Of a stretch of DNA of 64,000 nucleotides, positions 51,951 through 64,000 are shown in pieces. Location of the stretch: positions 62,001-126,000 of the forward strand of contig NZ_JHAC01000008.1 in NCBI RefSeq assembly GCF_000599865.1. Direction: 5' to 3'. The stretch is from Deinococcus phoenicis. GTDB lineage: Bacteria > Deinococcota > Deinococci > Deinococcales > Deinococcaceae. A program made the translations under genes and the position numbers. The number at the start of each line of letters is the position of its first letter. Position 1 is the first letter of the stretch. The notes under the pieces were generated by a model. It searched no databases and was not told where the DNA came from. It worked only from the letters and a program-made list of their open reading frames with translations.

Positions 51951-52838
51951 CTAGCGGAACAGTTCCGGGTGAACGAGCCGCGCCAGCCCCCGGAGGGCTT
52001 GCGGCAGCCGTGGACCGGGGCGGCCCAGGATCAGGTTCAGGTCCCGGGGGATGTCCAGCACGCGCCCCGTCTTCACGGCCTGGATGCTGTTCCAGCCGGG
52101 GCGGCTGCGCGCCGTCTTCAGGTCCAGGCCCAGCATCAGCGCCGGGTTCGCCTTCACGACGAACTCGGGGTCCACCTTCGGAAAGTCGCCCAGGCTGGCC
52201 GGGATGATGTTGCGCGCGCCCGCCTTGCTCAGCAGCACCCCCATGAAGGAATTGGGGCCGACCGAGTACGGCGCGGGGTCCACCTCGACATAGGTGAGGG
52301 GCTTGCGGACGGCATTTTTTGTCAGAATCTCGACGCGGGCGATGTCCTTTTTCATGTTCAGGACCAGCGTCTTCGCCTGGGCCTCGCGGTTGACGATGCG
52401 GCCCAGCAGCAGCGTTTTACTGAACACCTCGTCGTAGGTCTCGGGATTCACGGCCAGCACGGTCACGCCCGCCTGGGTCAGCGGCCCTTCGAGCTTGCCG
52501 TACTTGCTCACCAGCACCAGGTCGGGCCGCAGGGCCACGATCTTCTCGATGTCGGGGTCGTAGAGGCCGCCCACCTTCGGCAGCCGCGTGACCGCCTGCG
52601 GAAAGTCGCTGAAGGTGTCCACGCCGACCAGCCGGTCACAGGCCCCGACCGCGCACAGCGTCTCGGTGGTGCTGGGCAACAGGCTCACGATGCGCTTCGG
52701 TTCCGCGCGCACCGTGACCCGGCGGCCCAGGTCGTCGGTGAGGGTCAGGGGGTAGGGGGCGGCCCCCGCCGTGCCCGCGCCCAGGGCGAGGGCCAGCGGA
52801 AGCAGGGCCAGCGGGATGAGGGACAGGCGTTTGTGCAT
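51951..52838 (-). CDS. btuF: Cobalamin ABC transporter substrate-binding protein (BtuF type)
   Basis: A 295-aa exported binding protein. The signal peptide is MHKRLSLIPLALLPLALA to about AGA (residue 26), without a lipobox. The BtuF-like core starts at LTLTDDLGRRVTV, with RIVSLLPSTTETLCAVGACD, then VGGLYDPDIEKIVALRPDLV. The two conserved salt-bridge glutamates of this class may lie in PSTTETL and in the C-terminal lobe. An AGGAGG site precedes the ATG by 9 nt. It is controlled by a cobalamin riboswitch. Confidence 0.9.
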   Translation of the reverse strand: MHKRLSLIPLALLPLALALGAGTAGAAPYPLTLTDDLGRRVTVRAEPKRIVSLLPSTTETLCAVGACDRLVGVDTFSDFPQAVTRLPKVGGLYDPDIEKIVALRPDLVLVSKYGKLEGPLTQAGVTVLAVNPETYDEVFSKTLLLGRIVNREAQAKTLVLNMKKDIARVEILTKNAVRKPLTYVEVDPAPYSVGPNSFMGVLLSKAGARNIIPASLGDFPKVDPEFVVKANPALMLGLDLKTARSRPGWNSIQAVKTGRVLDIPRDLNLILGRPGPRLPQALRGLARLVHPELFR

Positions 52839-52863
52839 GACAGGTCTCCTCCTGGCCCTTACG

Positions 52864-52889
52864 GAAAAGGCCGCCCGGTGGGGGCGGCG
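52864..52889 (-). terminator. Intrinsic terminator between the riboswitch aptamer and btuF
   Basis: On the minus strand GCCGCCC pairs with GGGCGGC (plus coordinates 52882-52888 / 52870-52876) across a 5-nt loop and is followed by CTTTTCC. It lies about 25 nt before the btuF start, the place expected for the expression platform of a riboswitch that turns transcription off. Confidence 0.8.
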
Positions 52890-52964
52890 GGGGGAGGTGT
52901 CCAGACGCGCCGGGAGCGCGGGCCGGGCAGTTCCTCCATTCCGCGAGAGGGCAGGCCACCGGGG

Positions 52965-53096
52965 CCGCGCCGTGGCGGCGCAGTCCGGGACAGGGCAGGT
53001 GTTCGGACTTCCCGCCTCTCCTCTCCCTGGCCGGGTAGGGGCGGTGACCGTTGCGCGACAGTGCCGGACTCTCACCGGTCTTTCCCCGCGCCCGTC
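52965..53096 (-). promoter_or_regulatory. Cobalamin riboswitch
   Basis: The minus strand carries CCGGTGAGAGTCCGG, then GCACTGTCGCGCAACGGT (the B12-box-like GCCACTG region), and later GAAGTCCGAACACCTGCC, the conserved closing element. Order and spacing match the cobalamin aptamer. A TATAGT -10 (plus 53103-53108) lies just upstream. B12 would favour the terminator at 52864-52889 and shut off btuF-C-D. Confidence 0.88.
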
Positions 53097-53102
53097 GCGG
53101 TT

Positions 53103-53108
53103 ACTATA
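53103..53108 (-). promoter_or_regulatory. -10 element of the B12-uptake operon
   Basis: TATAGT on the minus strand, 7 nt before the first base of the aptamer region. No clear -35 was seen. Confidence 0.55.
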
Positions 53109-53156
53109 GCCCCGCCCGTTGCGGCCCCACCGTGACCGGAGCGGGACGGGGGAGCC

Positions 53157-53783
<627 letters not shown>

Positions 53784-53810
53784 AGGGCGAGGATACGCCC
53801 GCGCCCGCGC

Positions 53811-54077
53811 TCAGGCCTCCTGATCCGCGTCCAGTTCAGGGCTGCCCGCCCCGGGGCCGCCGTCCTCCTCCCCGTCTTCCGCCTCCATCCAGTCGCCCGC
53901 CAGCACCGCCCGCACCGCCTCGATACGCTCGCGGCAGGCGGCGTAGGCCGCGCGGGCTTCCTCCAGCAGCGGCAGCACGCGGTCGAGGTCGGCCTCGCCG
54001 GTTTCCAGTTCGGCGGCGATGCGTGACAGCCGCGCGTAGGCCTCGCGGTACGTCAGGGCGGGGGGAGCGTCCGGCAC
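53811..54077 (-). CDS. xseB: Exodeoxyribonuclease VII small subunit
   Basis: An 88-aa helical protein. LTYREAYARLSRIAAELETGEADLD at the start (Y..A...L..I...LE.GE..L) is the XseB pattern, followed by LPLLEEARAAYAACRERIEAV. The C-terminal 30 residues are acidic and low-complexity. It starts at GTG 54077, 6 nt after TATCCT. No xseA is visible in this window. Confidence 0.85.
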   Translation of the reverse strand: MPDAPPALTYREAYARLSRIAAELETGEADLDRVLPLLEEARAAYAACRERIEAVRAVLAGDWMEAEDGEEDGGPGAGSPELDADQEA

Positions 54078-54106
54078 CCCCCGAGGATAGCGCCGTACCC
54101 TGAGGC

Positions 54107-54775
54107 ATGTCCCTTCCGGCCTCCCCATCCCCAGAGTTCCGGCACTTCGATTTCGCCGCGCTGAGCGCCGCCGAGCGCTACAAGCTGGTCACCGGCGTGG
54201 TCGTGCCGCGTCCGATTGCCTGGGTGACCACCCTGGGCGCGGACGGGCACGTGAATCTCGCGCCGTATTCCTTTTTCGGGCTGATGGGGTCGGACCCGGC
54301 GGTCGTGGCCTTCGCCCCCGGCGACCGCGTGGACGGCACGCCCAAGGACACGGCCCTGAACATCGCGGCGGGCGGCGAGTTCACCGTGAATCTGGTCAGC
54401 GCCGACCTCGCGCCTGTGATGAACGCCACCGCGACCGACTTTCCGCACGGCGTGGGCGAGCCGGAGAGCGTGGGCCTCCCGCTGGCCCCCGGCCTCCGGG
54501 TCCGCGTGCCCCGTGTGGCCGCCAGTCCCGCCGCCCTCGAATGCCGTGAGGTCCAGACCGTGCTGATCGGCCGCACCCGCGTGATCCTGGGCGAGGTGCT
54601 GGGCCTGACCCTGCGCGCGGACGCCCTGCTGGACGAGGGAAAAATGTACGTGGACACCGCCGCCCTCGATCTGGTCGGGCGCATGGGGGGCCGGGGCACC
54701 TACACGCGCACGCGGGACACCTTCACGATCGACCGAATCAGCTACGCCCAGTGGCAGGCCAGAACCCCGGAGTGA
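54107..54775 (+). CDS. Flavin reductase-like (FMN-binding split barrel) protein
   Basis: A 222-aa FMN-binding protein of the flavin reductase/DIM6-NTAB family. VVPRPIAWVTTLGADGHVNLA, then PYSFFGLMGSDPAVVAFAP (about residues 30-67) and the DTALNIAAGGEFTVNLVS segment are diagnostic. Such proteins reduce flavins with NAD(P)H or act on small acceptors. TACCCT ends 5 nt before the ATG. It is divergent from xseB with a 29-bp gap. Confidence 0.85.
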   Translation: MSLPASPSPEFRHFDFAALSAAERYKLVTGVVVPRPIAWVTTLGADGHVNLAPYSFFGLMGSDPAVVAFAPGDRVDGTPKDTALNIAAGGEFTVNLVSADLAPVMNATATDFPHGVGEPESVGLPLAPGLRVRVPRVAASPAALECREVQTVLIGRTRVILGEVLGLTLRADALLDEGKMYVDTAALDLVGRMGGRGTYTRTRDTFTIDRISYAQWQARTPE

Positions 54776-54812
54776 GCGAGGCCGACGCCGCCTTTCTCAC
54801 GTACCCTGAACC

Positions 54813-55346
54813 ATGACGCCGCCCTTCACCGTCCGGCCCGCCGTTCCCGCTGACGCCCCCGCCCTGGCGCATGTTCACACGGCGAGCTGGCAGGAGACAT
54901 ACACGGGGCTGATGCCGCCGGACTTCCTGGCCAGGATGACGGATGGGGCGGCCCACGAGCGGCGGCGGCAGATGTGGGAGGGCGCGGCTACCGACCCGGC
55001 CCAGATCGTCCTCGTGGCGGAACAGGACGGCGCGGTCATCGCCTTCGCCTCCGGCGGCCCGGCTCGGGACCATCCCGGCGTGGACGCGGAACTGTATACC
55101 CTCTATGCCCTGAAATCGGCACACGGGCAGGGCCTCGGGCGGGCGCTGCTGCACGCGCTGGCGCAGGAATTGCAGGCAGGCGGCGCGCGCAACCTGGCCC
55201 TGTGGGTGCTGGACGTGAACCCCACCCGCCAGTGGTACGCGCGCCTGGGAGGCCGCGAGGCGGGCGAGAAGACGCAGGCCATTCCCGGTAGCGGCGAACT
55301 GCGCGAAGTGCGTCTGGTCTGGGACGACCTCGCGCGGCTACGATAG
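54813..55346 (+). CDS. GNAT-family N-acetyltransferase, 177 aa
   Basis: A GNAT enzyme close to the YobR/phosphinothricin-type branch. It opens with VRPAVPADAPALAHVHTASW, has a YTGLMPPDFL segment, the acetyl-CoA loop LKSAHGQGLGRALLHALAQE (about residues 102-121) and ends with LWVLDVNPTRQWYARLGG. TACCCT lies 5 nt before the ATG. The acceptor is unknown. Confidence 0.85.
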   Translation: MTPPFTVRPAVPADAPALAHVHTASWQETYTGLMPPDFLARMTDGAAHERRRQMWEGAATDPAQIVLVAEQDGAVIAFASGGPARDHPGVDAELYTLYALKSAHGQGLGRALLHALAQELQAGGARNLALWVLDVNPTRQWYARLGGREAGEKTQAIPGSGELREVRLVWDDLARLR

Positions 55347-55350
55347 ATGC

Positions 55351-55911
55351 ATGAGCGAACCTGCCCCCCGGGCCATGAGCGTGGAGGAGTACTTGCGAAC
55401 GGAGGAAAAAAGCCCCCACAAGCGCGAGTATGTCGGCGGGTTCGTGTACCCACTGCACGCTCAGGCGGGAGCCAGTCGGTCACATGTCCTGATCAGCGGC
55501 AACATTTTCGGGAGGTTGTACGCTGACGCCCTGCGGGCCGGATGCCGCCTCTACCAGAGCGACATGAAATTGCGGGTCGAGGACACGGCGTCCTTCTTCT
55601 ACCCCGATGTCATGCTCGTCTGCGACCGGGACAGTGGCGACAACCATGCCGAAACCTCCCCCTGCCTGCTGGTGGAGGTGCTCCCAGACAGCACTGCCTC
55701 GCATGACCGTTTTGGCAAGTACGGTGTCTACACCGCCATTCCCAGTCTCCAGAGCTATCTGATCGTGGAGCAGAAGGAACGGCGCGTGTACGCCTACCAG
55801 CGGCAGGCGGGCGGCTGGCACTTGCAGGACTTGAGCGGCAGCGGCAGCGTCGAGGTGCCCTGTCTAGGGCGCAGCCTGACGCTGGACGAAATCTACCTGG
55901 GCGTGCTTTAG
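55351..55911 (+). CDS. Uma2-family (DUF820) PD-(D/E)XK protein
   Basis: A 186-aa restriction-endonuclease-fold protein. The family start MSVEEYLRTEEKSPHKREYV is followed by FFYPDVMLVCDRDSGDN with the PD motif, LLVEVLPDSTASHDRFGKYG with the E-x-L core, and SYLIVEQKERRVYAYQR (about residues 54-152). Uma2 genes are common and often multicopy in Deinococcus and cyanobacteria; their role is unknown. TACGAT lies 6 nt before the ATG. Confidence 0.88.
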   Translation: MSEPAPRAMSVEEYLRTEEKSPHKREYVGGFVYPLHAQAGASRSHVLISGNIFGRLYADALRAGCRLYQSDMKLRVEDTASFFYPDVMLVCDRDSGDNHAETSPCLLVEVLPDSTASHDRFGKYGVYTAIPSLQSYLIVEQKERRVYAYQRQAGGWHLQDLSGSGSVEVPCLGRSLTLDEIYLGVL

Positions 55912-55961
55912 GGGCGTGGAACGCGGAACGCCACCGGCACCTTTCCCGCCTCCCACGCCCG

Positions 55962-56318
<357 letters not shown>

Positions 56319-56389
56319 AGGGTCACTCTACGCAGTGGGCACGGGCGGGGAGCCGAGGACCAACCTTGCCCTCTGCTCTCCATCTCCCG

Positions 56390-57025
56390 TCACTTCAGGC
56401 TGATCCGCACGCTGTTGCCCGAGCTGTCCTCGGCGTTGATCAGGTCGCCGGGGGGCGGTCCCGCCTCGATCAGCAGTTGCAGCGCCTCGATGCTCAGGCC
56501 CGCGCGTTCCAGCGCCTCGCGGCCATGCGGGGGAATGAGCCGGTCGAGGTGCGGCGCGAGGCTGACGGGCAGATTCGCCTCGTACTCGTCGCCGCTGGAA
56601 GACTCGACCTGCACGCGCAGGATACGGGCGGAGGCCGGGCGGCCCGCCGCTGGACGGGGTGCGGGGCCGTCGAAGGCGCGGTCCACGCTGCCGGTGATGC
56701 GGTCGACCATATCGTCTATGCCTCCTGTCAGGCGTTCCACCAGGCCGTCCATGCCCTGCACGTGACGGCCTCCCACCACCACCCGTGGGGCGCGGGGCGC
56801 GGGGGGCGGCTGCGGCACGTCGCGCATGCCGCGCAGCAGCAGCAGGTGTTCGGCCACCTGTTCGGTGCCGACTTCCTCCCGGGCCAGCAGGGACGCGACG
56901 AGTTCGCGGTCGCTGTCCGTCAGCGCCAGCCGGGGACTCAGGGCGGCCAGCAGCGGCGCGGCGTCTTCCAGGCTCAGGCGGCCTGCGCGCACCAGGTCCA
57001 GCAGCCGTTTGACTTTCTCTTTCAC
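56390..57025 (-). CDS. Hypothetical protein of the YvlB-like cluster, 211 aa
   Basis: It begins with a short helical hairpin (VKRLLDLVRAGRLSLEDAAPLLAAL) seen in SHOCT/YvlB N termini and repeated as a theme in this operon. The middle is proline-rich (about residues 70-130). The C-terminal half contains ARILRVQVESSSGDEYEANLP, resembling the DUF4097/YvlB beta domain. It starts at GTG 57025 with AGGAGG 7 nt upstream and overlaps the previous gene by 4 bp. Function unknown. Confidence 0.7.
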   Translation of the reverse strand: MKEKVKRLLDLVRAGRLSLEDAAPLLAALSPRLALTDSDRELVASLLAREEVGTEQVAEHLLLLRGMRDVPQPPPAPRAPRVVVGGRHVQGMDGLVERLTGGIDDMVDRITGSVDRAFDGPAPRPAAGRPASARILRVQVESSSGDEYEANLPVSLAPHLDRLIPPHGREALERAGLSIEALQLLIEAGPPPGDLINAEDSSGNSVRISLK

Positions 57026-57254
57026 CGGAAACCTCCTCGGCTGGCCAGGCTGGCTTCCAGCGCCGCGAGCTGCTGCTGGCGCACACGGAGCTGCTCCAGG
57101 TCGCCGCCGCTCCAGACCAGAGTCCAGAGACGCGGCCAGAAGGAAGGGCGCTGGACAGGGGCCGGATGCAGCTGGACGCGGCGAAGGATGCGGAAGCCGC
57201 GCCCCCGGCGGACCGTCGACCGGACAACGGGGCGGAGCGAAACGTGCGGGGCCG

Positions 57255-57258
<4 letters not shown>
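57022..57258 (-). CDS. Small basic protein of the YvlB-like cluster, 78 aa
   Basis: A short arginine-rich protein with a predicted C-terminal coiled helix (LEQLRVRQQQLAALEASLA) and a Trp-containing patch (FWPRLWTLVWSG) that could associate with the membrane. It overlaps both neighbours by 4 bp, which supports its being real. No known family. Confidence 0.55.
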
Positions 57259-58115
<857 letters not shown>

Positions 58116-58130
58116 GCGCTCCTCCTTGGC

Positions 58131-58162
58131 ACAATAGAAACACAGAGAAGATAATCTGTCAA
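58131..58162 (-). promoter_or_regulatory. Promoter of the YvlB-like cluster
   Basis: On the minus strand TTGACA (plus 58157-58162) is followed after 20 bp by TATTGT (58131-58136), or after 17 bp by the poorer TTCTAT. A 9-bp palindrome AGATAATCT (58149-58157) touches the -35 and may be an operator. Confidence 0.55.
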
Positions 58163-58308
58163 GTCTTGTTTTCGATTTGGTGAAGCCTAGTAAGAACTTC
58201 TCTCGTAGAGGGGGGCAACTCCCCAACCTTTGGCCTCTCTGGGAGACAGGATGGAAACCCCAATTTTCCATCCCGGCGTCGCGGGGGAAGCCGCGTATTC
58301 TCGGGGGC

Positions 58309-59703
<1,395 letters not shown>

Positions 59704-59706
<3 letters not shown>

Positions 59707-59871
59707 AGCATTTGTCAAAAAGAAGGTCTCTTTTTGACCGAGCGGGCGGGCAGGCGTCCTCAAGGGCGTCCGTTCTGCCCAAGACAGCGAGTGCAATAGG
59801 AAGAGCGTTTGGGAGAATGGAACCGTTGGAGGGAAAACGCCTCCAACGGTGTCATTCGGACAAATGCTCTA
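59704..59871 (-). mobile_element. MITE-like repeat, copy 3 (168 bp, inverted)
   Basis: Terminal repeats TAAAGCATTTGTC / GACAAATGCTCTA, opposite in orientation to copies 1-2. It has a 40-bp segment absent from those copies. The loops of both internal hairpins are inverted relative to copy 1. It supplies the TAA of the RNase gene. Confidence 0.85.
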
Positions 59872-59958
59872 GACACCGCACAGCCCCCGGGCTTTGCCCC
59901 GGCAGCAGGCGCGGCGGGCGCAAAATCCGCTTCACCTTTCATTCATCTGCTGGGCGGT

Positions 59959-60237
<279 letters not shown>

Positions 60238-60275
60238 GCGGGGAACGCCGGGGCGTCCGGAGGCGTACCCCTGAC

Positions 60276-60626
60276 ATGAAGCCCCGCCTCCTGCTGCTGC
60301 TGGCCCTGACCGGGCTGCCCACCGCTTCGGCGGCCCCGAAGCCACACACGTTGACCCTGCAAGCCGGGCAGACGGCCTCCCTGAACGGCGCACAGCTCAC
60401 CCTCCTGAGATTCACGGACAGCCGCTGCCCGCCCCGCGCCCTGTGCGTCATGGCGGGCAACGTCACGGCGAAGGTGTTCGTGCGCCGGGGCCAGTCCTCG
60501 CGCCTCTACACGGTGGTTCTGCCAGGTCAGGCCGTGGGCACGCTGGCCGGGAAATTGAAACTGACCGCCGCCACCCGCGCCAAAGCGCGCCGGCAAAAGC
60601 AGGTGCTGACCTTCACGCTGGACTGA
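60276..60626 (+). CDS. Exported hypothetical protein, 116 aa
   Basis: It has a signal peptide (MKPRLLLLLALTGLPTASA, cleavage about residue 20) and a small beta-rich domain with two cysteines in FTDSRCPPRALCVMAGNV (about residues 46-63), probably disulfide-bonded. A GGAGG site lies 12 nt before the ATG. The pattern resembles small secreted proteins of unknown role. A pentanucleotide repeat and MITE copy 4 follow. Confidence 0.65.
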   Translation: MKPRLLLLLALTGLPTASAAPKPHTLTLQAGQTASLNGAQLTLLRFTDSRCPPRALCVMAGNVTAKVFVRRGQSSRLYTVVLPGQAVGTLAGKLKLTAATRAKARRQKQVLTFTLD

Positions 60627-60641
60627 AGGCCCGCCCGTGCC

Positions 60642-60668
60642 GGTCTGGTCTGGTCTGGTCTGGTCTGG
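60642..60668 (+). repeat. Pentanucleotide tandem repeat
   Basis: Five copies of GGTCT (60642-60666) plus GG, running into the left end of MITE copy 4. It is outside any gene, 15 bp after the preceding stop. Confidence 0.85.
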
Positions 60669-60892
60669 AGCATTTGTCAAAAAGAGACCTTCTTTTTGAC
60701 CGAGCGGGCGGGCAGGCGTCCTCAAGGGGAGGGCAGGCTTGCTCAAGCGAGTCCGTTCTGACCGACAGTCCGTTCTGCCCAAGACAGCGAGTGAAAGAAG
60801 GAGAGAGTTTGGGACTTGCAAAGCTGCGAAGCAGAGAATAGAACCGTTGGAGGTGCTTTTCCTCCAATGGTGTAATTCAGACAAATGCTCTA
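60666..60892 (-). mobile_element. MITE-like repeat, copy 4 (227 bp, inverted)
   Basis: Ends TGGAGCATTTGTC / GACAAATGCTCTA; the outermost left TA has become TG. It contains the extra segment seen in copy 3 plus a partial internal duplication (CAGTCCGTTCTG-like units) and an insertion near the second hairpin. Hairpin loops are in the copy-1 orientation. Confidence 0.8.
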
Positions 60893-60901
60893 ATGACGGG
60901 C

Positions 60902-61968
<1,067 letters not shown>

Positions 61969-61972
<4 letters not shown>

Positions 61973-63144
61973 CCACGCTGGGGGACGGCTACGAGGCCCG
62001 CCCCATCTCGTTAGAGGCGTACCGGGAGGCCTGCACGCGGCTGGAAGGCCGCATCTTCGGCGGGAACTGGGGTTACGCCTTCGACCCACCGGTCAAGGCG
62101 CCGCCGCCGCTGGGCGAGAGCTTCCAGTGGGGCCTCTTTCACGGCGATGACCTGATCGGCTGGCACCACGCGCACCAACGTGACGAGCGGACGGTCTACA
62201 TGGCCGACACGGGGGTTCTGCCCGAGCACCAGGGAAAGGGCCTCTATTCGCGCCTGCTGCCGCACGTGCTGGCCGTGTACCGGGACGCCGGCTACACCCT
62301 GGTGAGCAGCCACCACCGCGCCACCAACAACCGCGTGCTGGTCCCCAAGCTGCGCGCGGGCTTCTTCATCCAGGGCCTGAACCTGTACGAGGGCGGGCTG
62401 AACGCGGCGCTCACGCTGAGCCTGGACGGAACGTACCGGGAAGCGATGCACGTCCGCAGCGGCTTCCGGCCGGCGGCGGGCGAAGCGGCGCGGCGGCTGG
62501 GGCTGCACCTCCAGCCGGGGGCAGGGGAAGACGGGCAGGAAGCGCCCCGGGTGCCCATGCCCGAAACGGACGGCGAGGGCCTGGACCTGGGGGACGGCTA
62601 CACCCTCTGGCGCGTGCCCTACGCGGTGTACCGGGACGTTTACGCGCGGCTGGAGGCTAGCGCCTACGCTTCCGTGTCCTTCGACTGGGCTTCCCCCGCG
62701 CCGCTTGCGGGTCCCGACGTGCCGAGGTACGTCTGGCTGATCGCGCACGCGGGCGAGGTGGCGGGCTGGCAACTCTCACGCCAGTGGGACGCGCGCACGG
62801 CGTACATGGTGAACACGGCCTTCCTGCCCCGGCACCGGGGCAAGGGCCTGTATACCCGGCTGCTGCCCGCCGTGCTGGACGCGCTGAAGGCCGGGGGCTA
62901 CAGCCTCGTCCGCAGCCATCACCACGCGACCAACAACGCGGTGCTGATCCCGAAACTGCGCGCGGGGTTCCGCCTCCAGGGCCTGCAGGTGGACGAACAC
63001 GGCGTGATGGCGGTCCTGATCTACCCCTTCCACCCCGTGTACCGTGACTACATGGATGTCCGCAGCGGCCTGACCCGCCCCCAAGACGAGGTGGCCCGCC
63101 GCCTTGGCCTGTCCCCGCTGACCCCTGAGGAGGAAGCCACATGA
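61969..63144 (+). CDS. Tandem-GNAT acetyltransferase between aguA and aguB
   Basis: A 391-aa protein of two homologous GNAT domains (about residues 1-185 and 200-385). Each has an acetyl-CoA loop (LPEHQGKGLYSRLLPHVLA and LPRHRGKGLYTRLLPAVLD) and a SHHRATNN or SHHHATNN motif followed by PKLRAGF. It starts at GTG 61969 overlapping the aguA stop and ends overlapping aguB by ATGA. Acetylation of agmatine, putrescine or an intermediate is an inference from the operon. Confidence 0.82.
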
Positions 63145-64000
63145 CCCAGAACGCAACCCCGCAACAGGTAAAACTGGCCGTCGTGCAGATGCACGTGACC
63201 GACCAGCTCGAAGACAACGTGAGCCGCGCCGAGGCCCACGTGCGTGACGCGGCGCGGCAGGGGGCACAGGTCGTCCTGCTGCCCGAACTGTTCGAGAACC
63301 TGTATTTCTGCCAGGTGGAGCGCGAGGACTATTTCGCGCTGGCGCACCCGGTGGAGGGGCATCCCTTTATCGGGCGCTTTCAGAACCTCGCCGCCGAACT
63401 GGGCGTGGTGCTGCCGCTCTCGTACTTCGAGCGGGCGGGGCAGGCGCATTACAACTCGCTGGTGTGCATCGACGCCGACGGCACCCTGCTGGGCAACTAC
63501 CGCAAGACCCACATTCCCGACGGCCCCGGCTACGAGGAGAAGTATTACTTCAACCCCGGCGACACCGGCTTCAAGGTCTGGCCGACCCGCTTCGGGCGCG
63601 TGGGCGTGGGCGTGTGCTGGGACCAGTGGTATCCCGAAACCGCCCGCTCGCTGATGCTGCTGGGTGCGGACTTCCTGCTGTATCCCACCGCCATCGGCTC
63701 CGAACCCGCCGAGGTCGAGAGTCCCAACAGCCACCAGATGTGGCAGCGGGCGATGCAGGGCCACGCGGTCAGCAACTCCAGCTACGTGGGGGCCTGCAAC
63801 CGCATCGGCACCGAGGTCGTGGGCGACCTGGCCCAGACGTACTACGGGCACTCCTTTATCAGCGACTACACCGGCGAGATCGTGGCGGAGTTCGGTGAAA
63901 GCGAGGAAGGCGCGCTGACCCACGACCTGAATCTGGCCGAGGCGAGGAAGTTCCGCGCGGGCATGGGCTTTTTCCGCGACCGCCGCCCGGAGTTGTATGG
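63141..64000 (+). CDS. aguB: N-carbamoylputrescine amidase, 3' partial
   Basis: Nitrilase-fold enzyme making putrescine from N-carbamoylputrescine. The E-K-C triad is visible: Glu in VVLLPELFENLYF, Lys in GNYRKTHIPDGPGY and Cys in GVGVCWDQWYPETAR (about residues 150-165). 286 residues are present, and only the last few are missing beyond 64000. Completes the arginine decarboxylase-agmatine route with AguA. Confidence 0.93.
   Translation, partial: MTQNATPQQVKLAVVQMHVTDQLEDNVSRAEAHVRDAARQGAQVVLLPELFENLYFCQVEREDYFALAHPVEGHPFIGRFQNLAAELGVVLPLSYFERAGQAHYNSLVCIDADGTLLGNYRKTHIPDGPGYEEKYYFNPGDTGFKVWPTRFGRVGVGVCWDQWYPETARSLMLLGADFLLYPTAIGSEPAEVESPNSHQMWQRAMQGHAVSNSSYVGACNRIGTEVVGDLAQTYYGHSFISDYTGEIVAEFGESEEGALTHDLNLAEARKFRAGMGFFRDRRPELY

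Noticed and set aside
60893..60901. ATG 60893 as the aguA start
   Set aside because: It lies inside or right after the MITE end and overlaps the TCTAAT hexamer; ATG 60902 is 7 nt from it and fits the family N terminus.

Overview
The window is about 64 kb of GC-rich (roughly 70%), densely packed bacterial DNA. Protein families, codon use, a recurring TANNNT hexamer 5-9 nt upstream of start codons (leaderless mRNAs), an RNase II-like nuclease with an N-terminal helix-turn-helix, HRDC and DinB proteins and a ba3-type oxidase all point to the genus Deinococcus. The species cannot be told from the sequence alone. Nearly everything is ordinary chromosome with short operons whose genes overlap by ATGA or GTGA.

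Layout. 1-10.8 kb: end of a fused ABC ATPase-permease, Nudix, SDRs, an AlkA-type glycosylase, a CRP-family regulator, an acyl-CoA dehydrogenase, a Tat-exported ferritin-like lipoprotein, HAD and DedA proteins. 10.8-25.7 kb: asparaginase, hemC with a coupled small membrane protein, CorC-like protein, DinB, Dus, argB, purEK, creatininase family, folC, tRNA-Lys(CUU) with a textbook promoter, ADP-ribose pyrophosphatase, YigZ, ispF, trmL, M29 aminopeptidase. 25.7-27.4 kb: two decayed, inverted IS4-like remnants bounded by 19-bp inverted repeats and enclosing a low-GC gene. 27.4-30.3 kb: cyclophilin, Jag-like RNA-binding protein, prmC, ribH. 30.3-36.8 kb: the purine operon purC-purS-orphan-purQ-dinB-purL-purF, with a leader peptide, a possible attenuator and an unusual 8-nt periodic array. 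36.8-39.0 kb: a low-GC accessory patch with a BrnT/BrnA-type pair, a tRNA-like RNA with a 57-nt anticodon loop, and a proteasome-like Ntn hydrolase. 39.1-46.7 kb: YwbE, SMP-30, a BTAD regulator, the ba3 oxidase cluster (subunits IIa, II, I and cytochrome c), mutY, uppS. 46.8-53.1 kb: exported protein, a fusion of a degenerate Cys/Met-metabolism PLP fold with HRDC, and a B12-uptake operon under a cobalamin riboswitch with a visible terminator. 53.1-64 kb: plsC, xseB, flavin reductase, GNAT, Uma2, a four-gene YvlB-like/DUF2089 cluster, RNase II, small proteins, and aguA-GNAT-aguB (agmatine to putrescine), which runs off the end.

Four copies of a MITE-like repeat (128-227 bp, 13-bp terminal inverted repeats ending in TA) lie at gene ends at 14.4, 28.7, 59.7 and 60.7 kb. 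Two of them supply a neighbour's stop codon, and one copy has the loops of both internal hairpins inverted.

The best candidates for undescribed biology are the tRNA-like RNA and its low-GC neighbourhood (37.5-38.6 kb), the MITE family, the purC leader peptide and purS leader array, and the pseudoenzyme-HRDC fusion.
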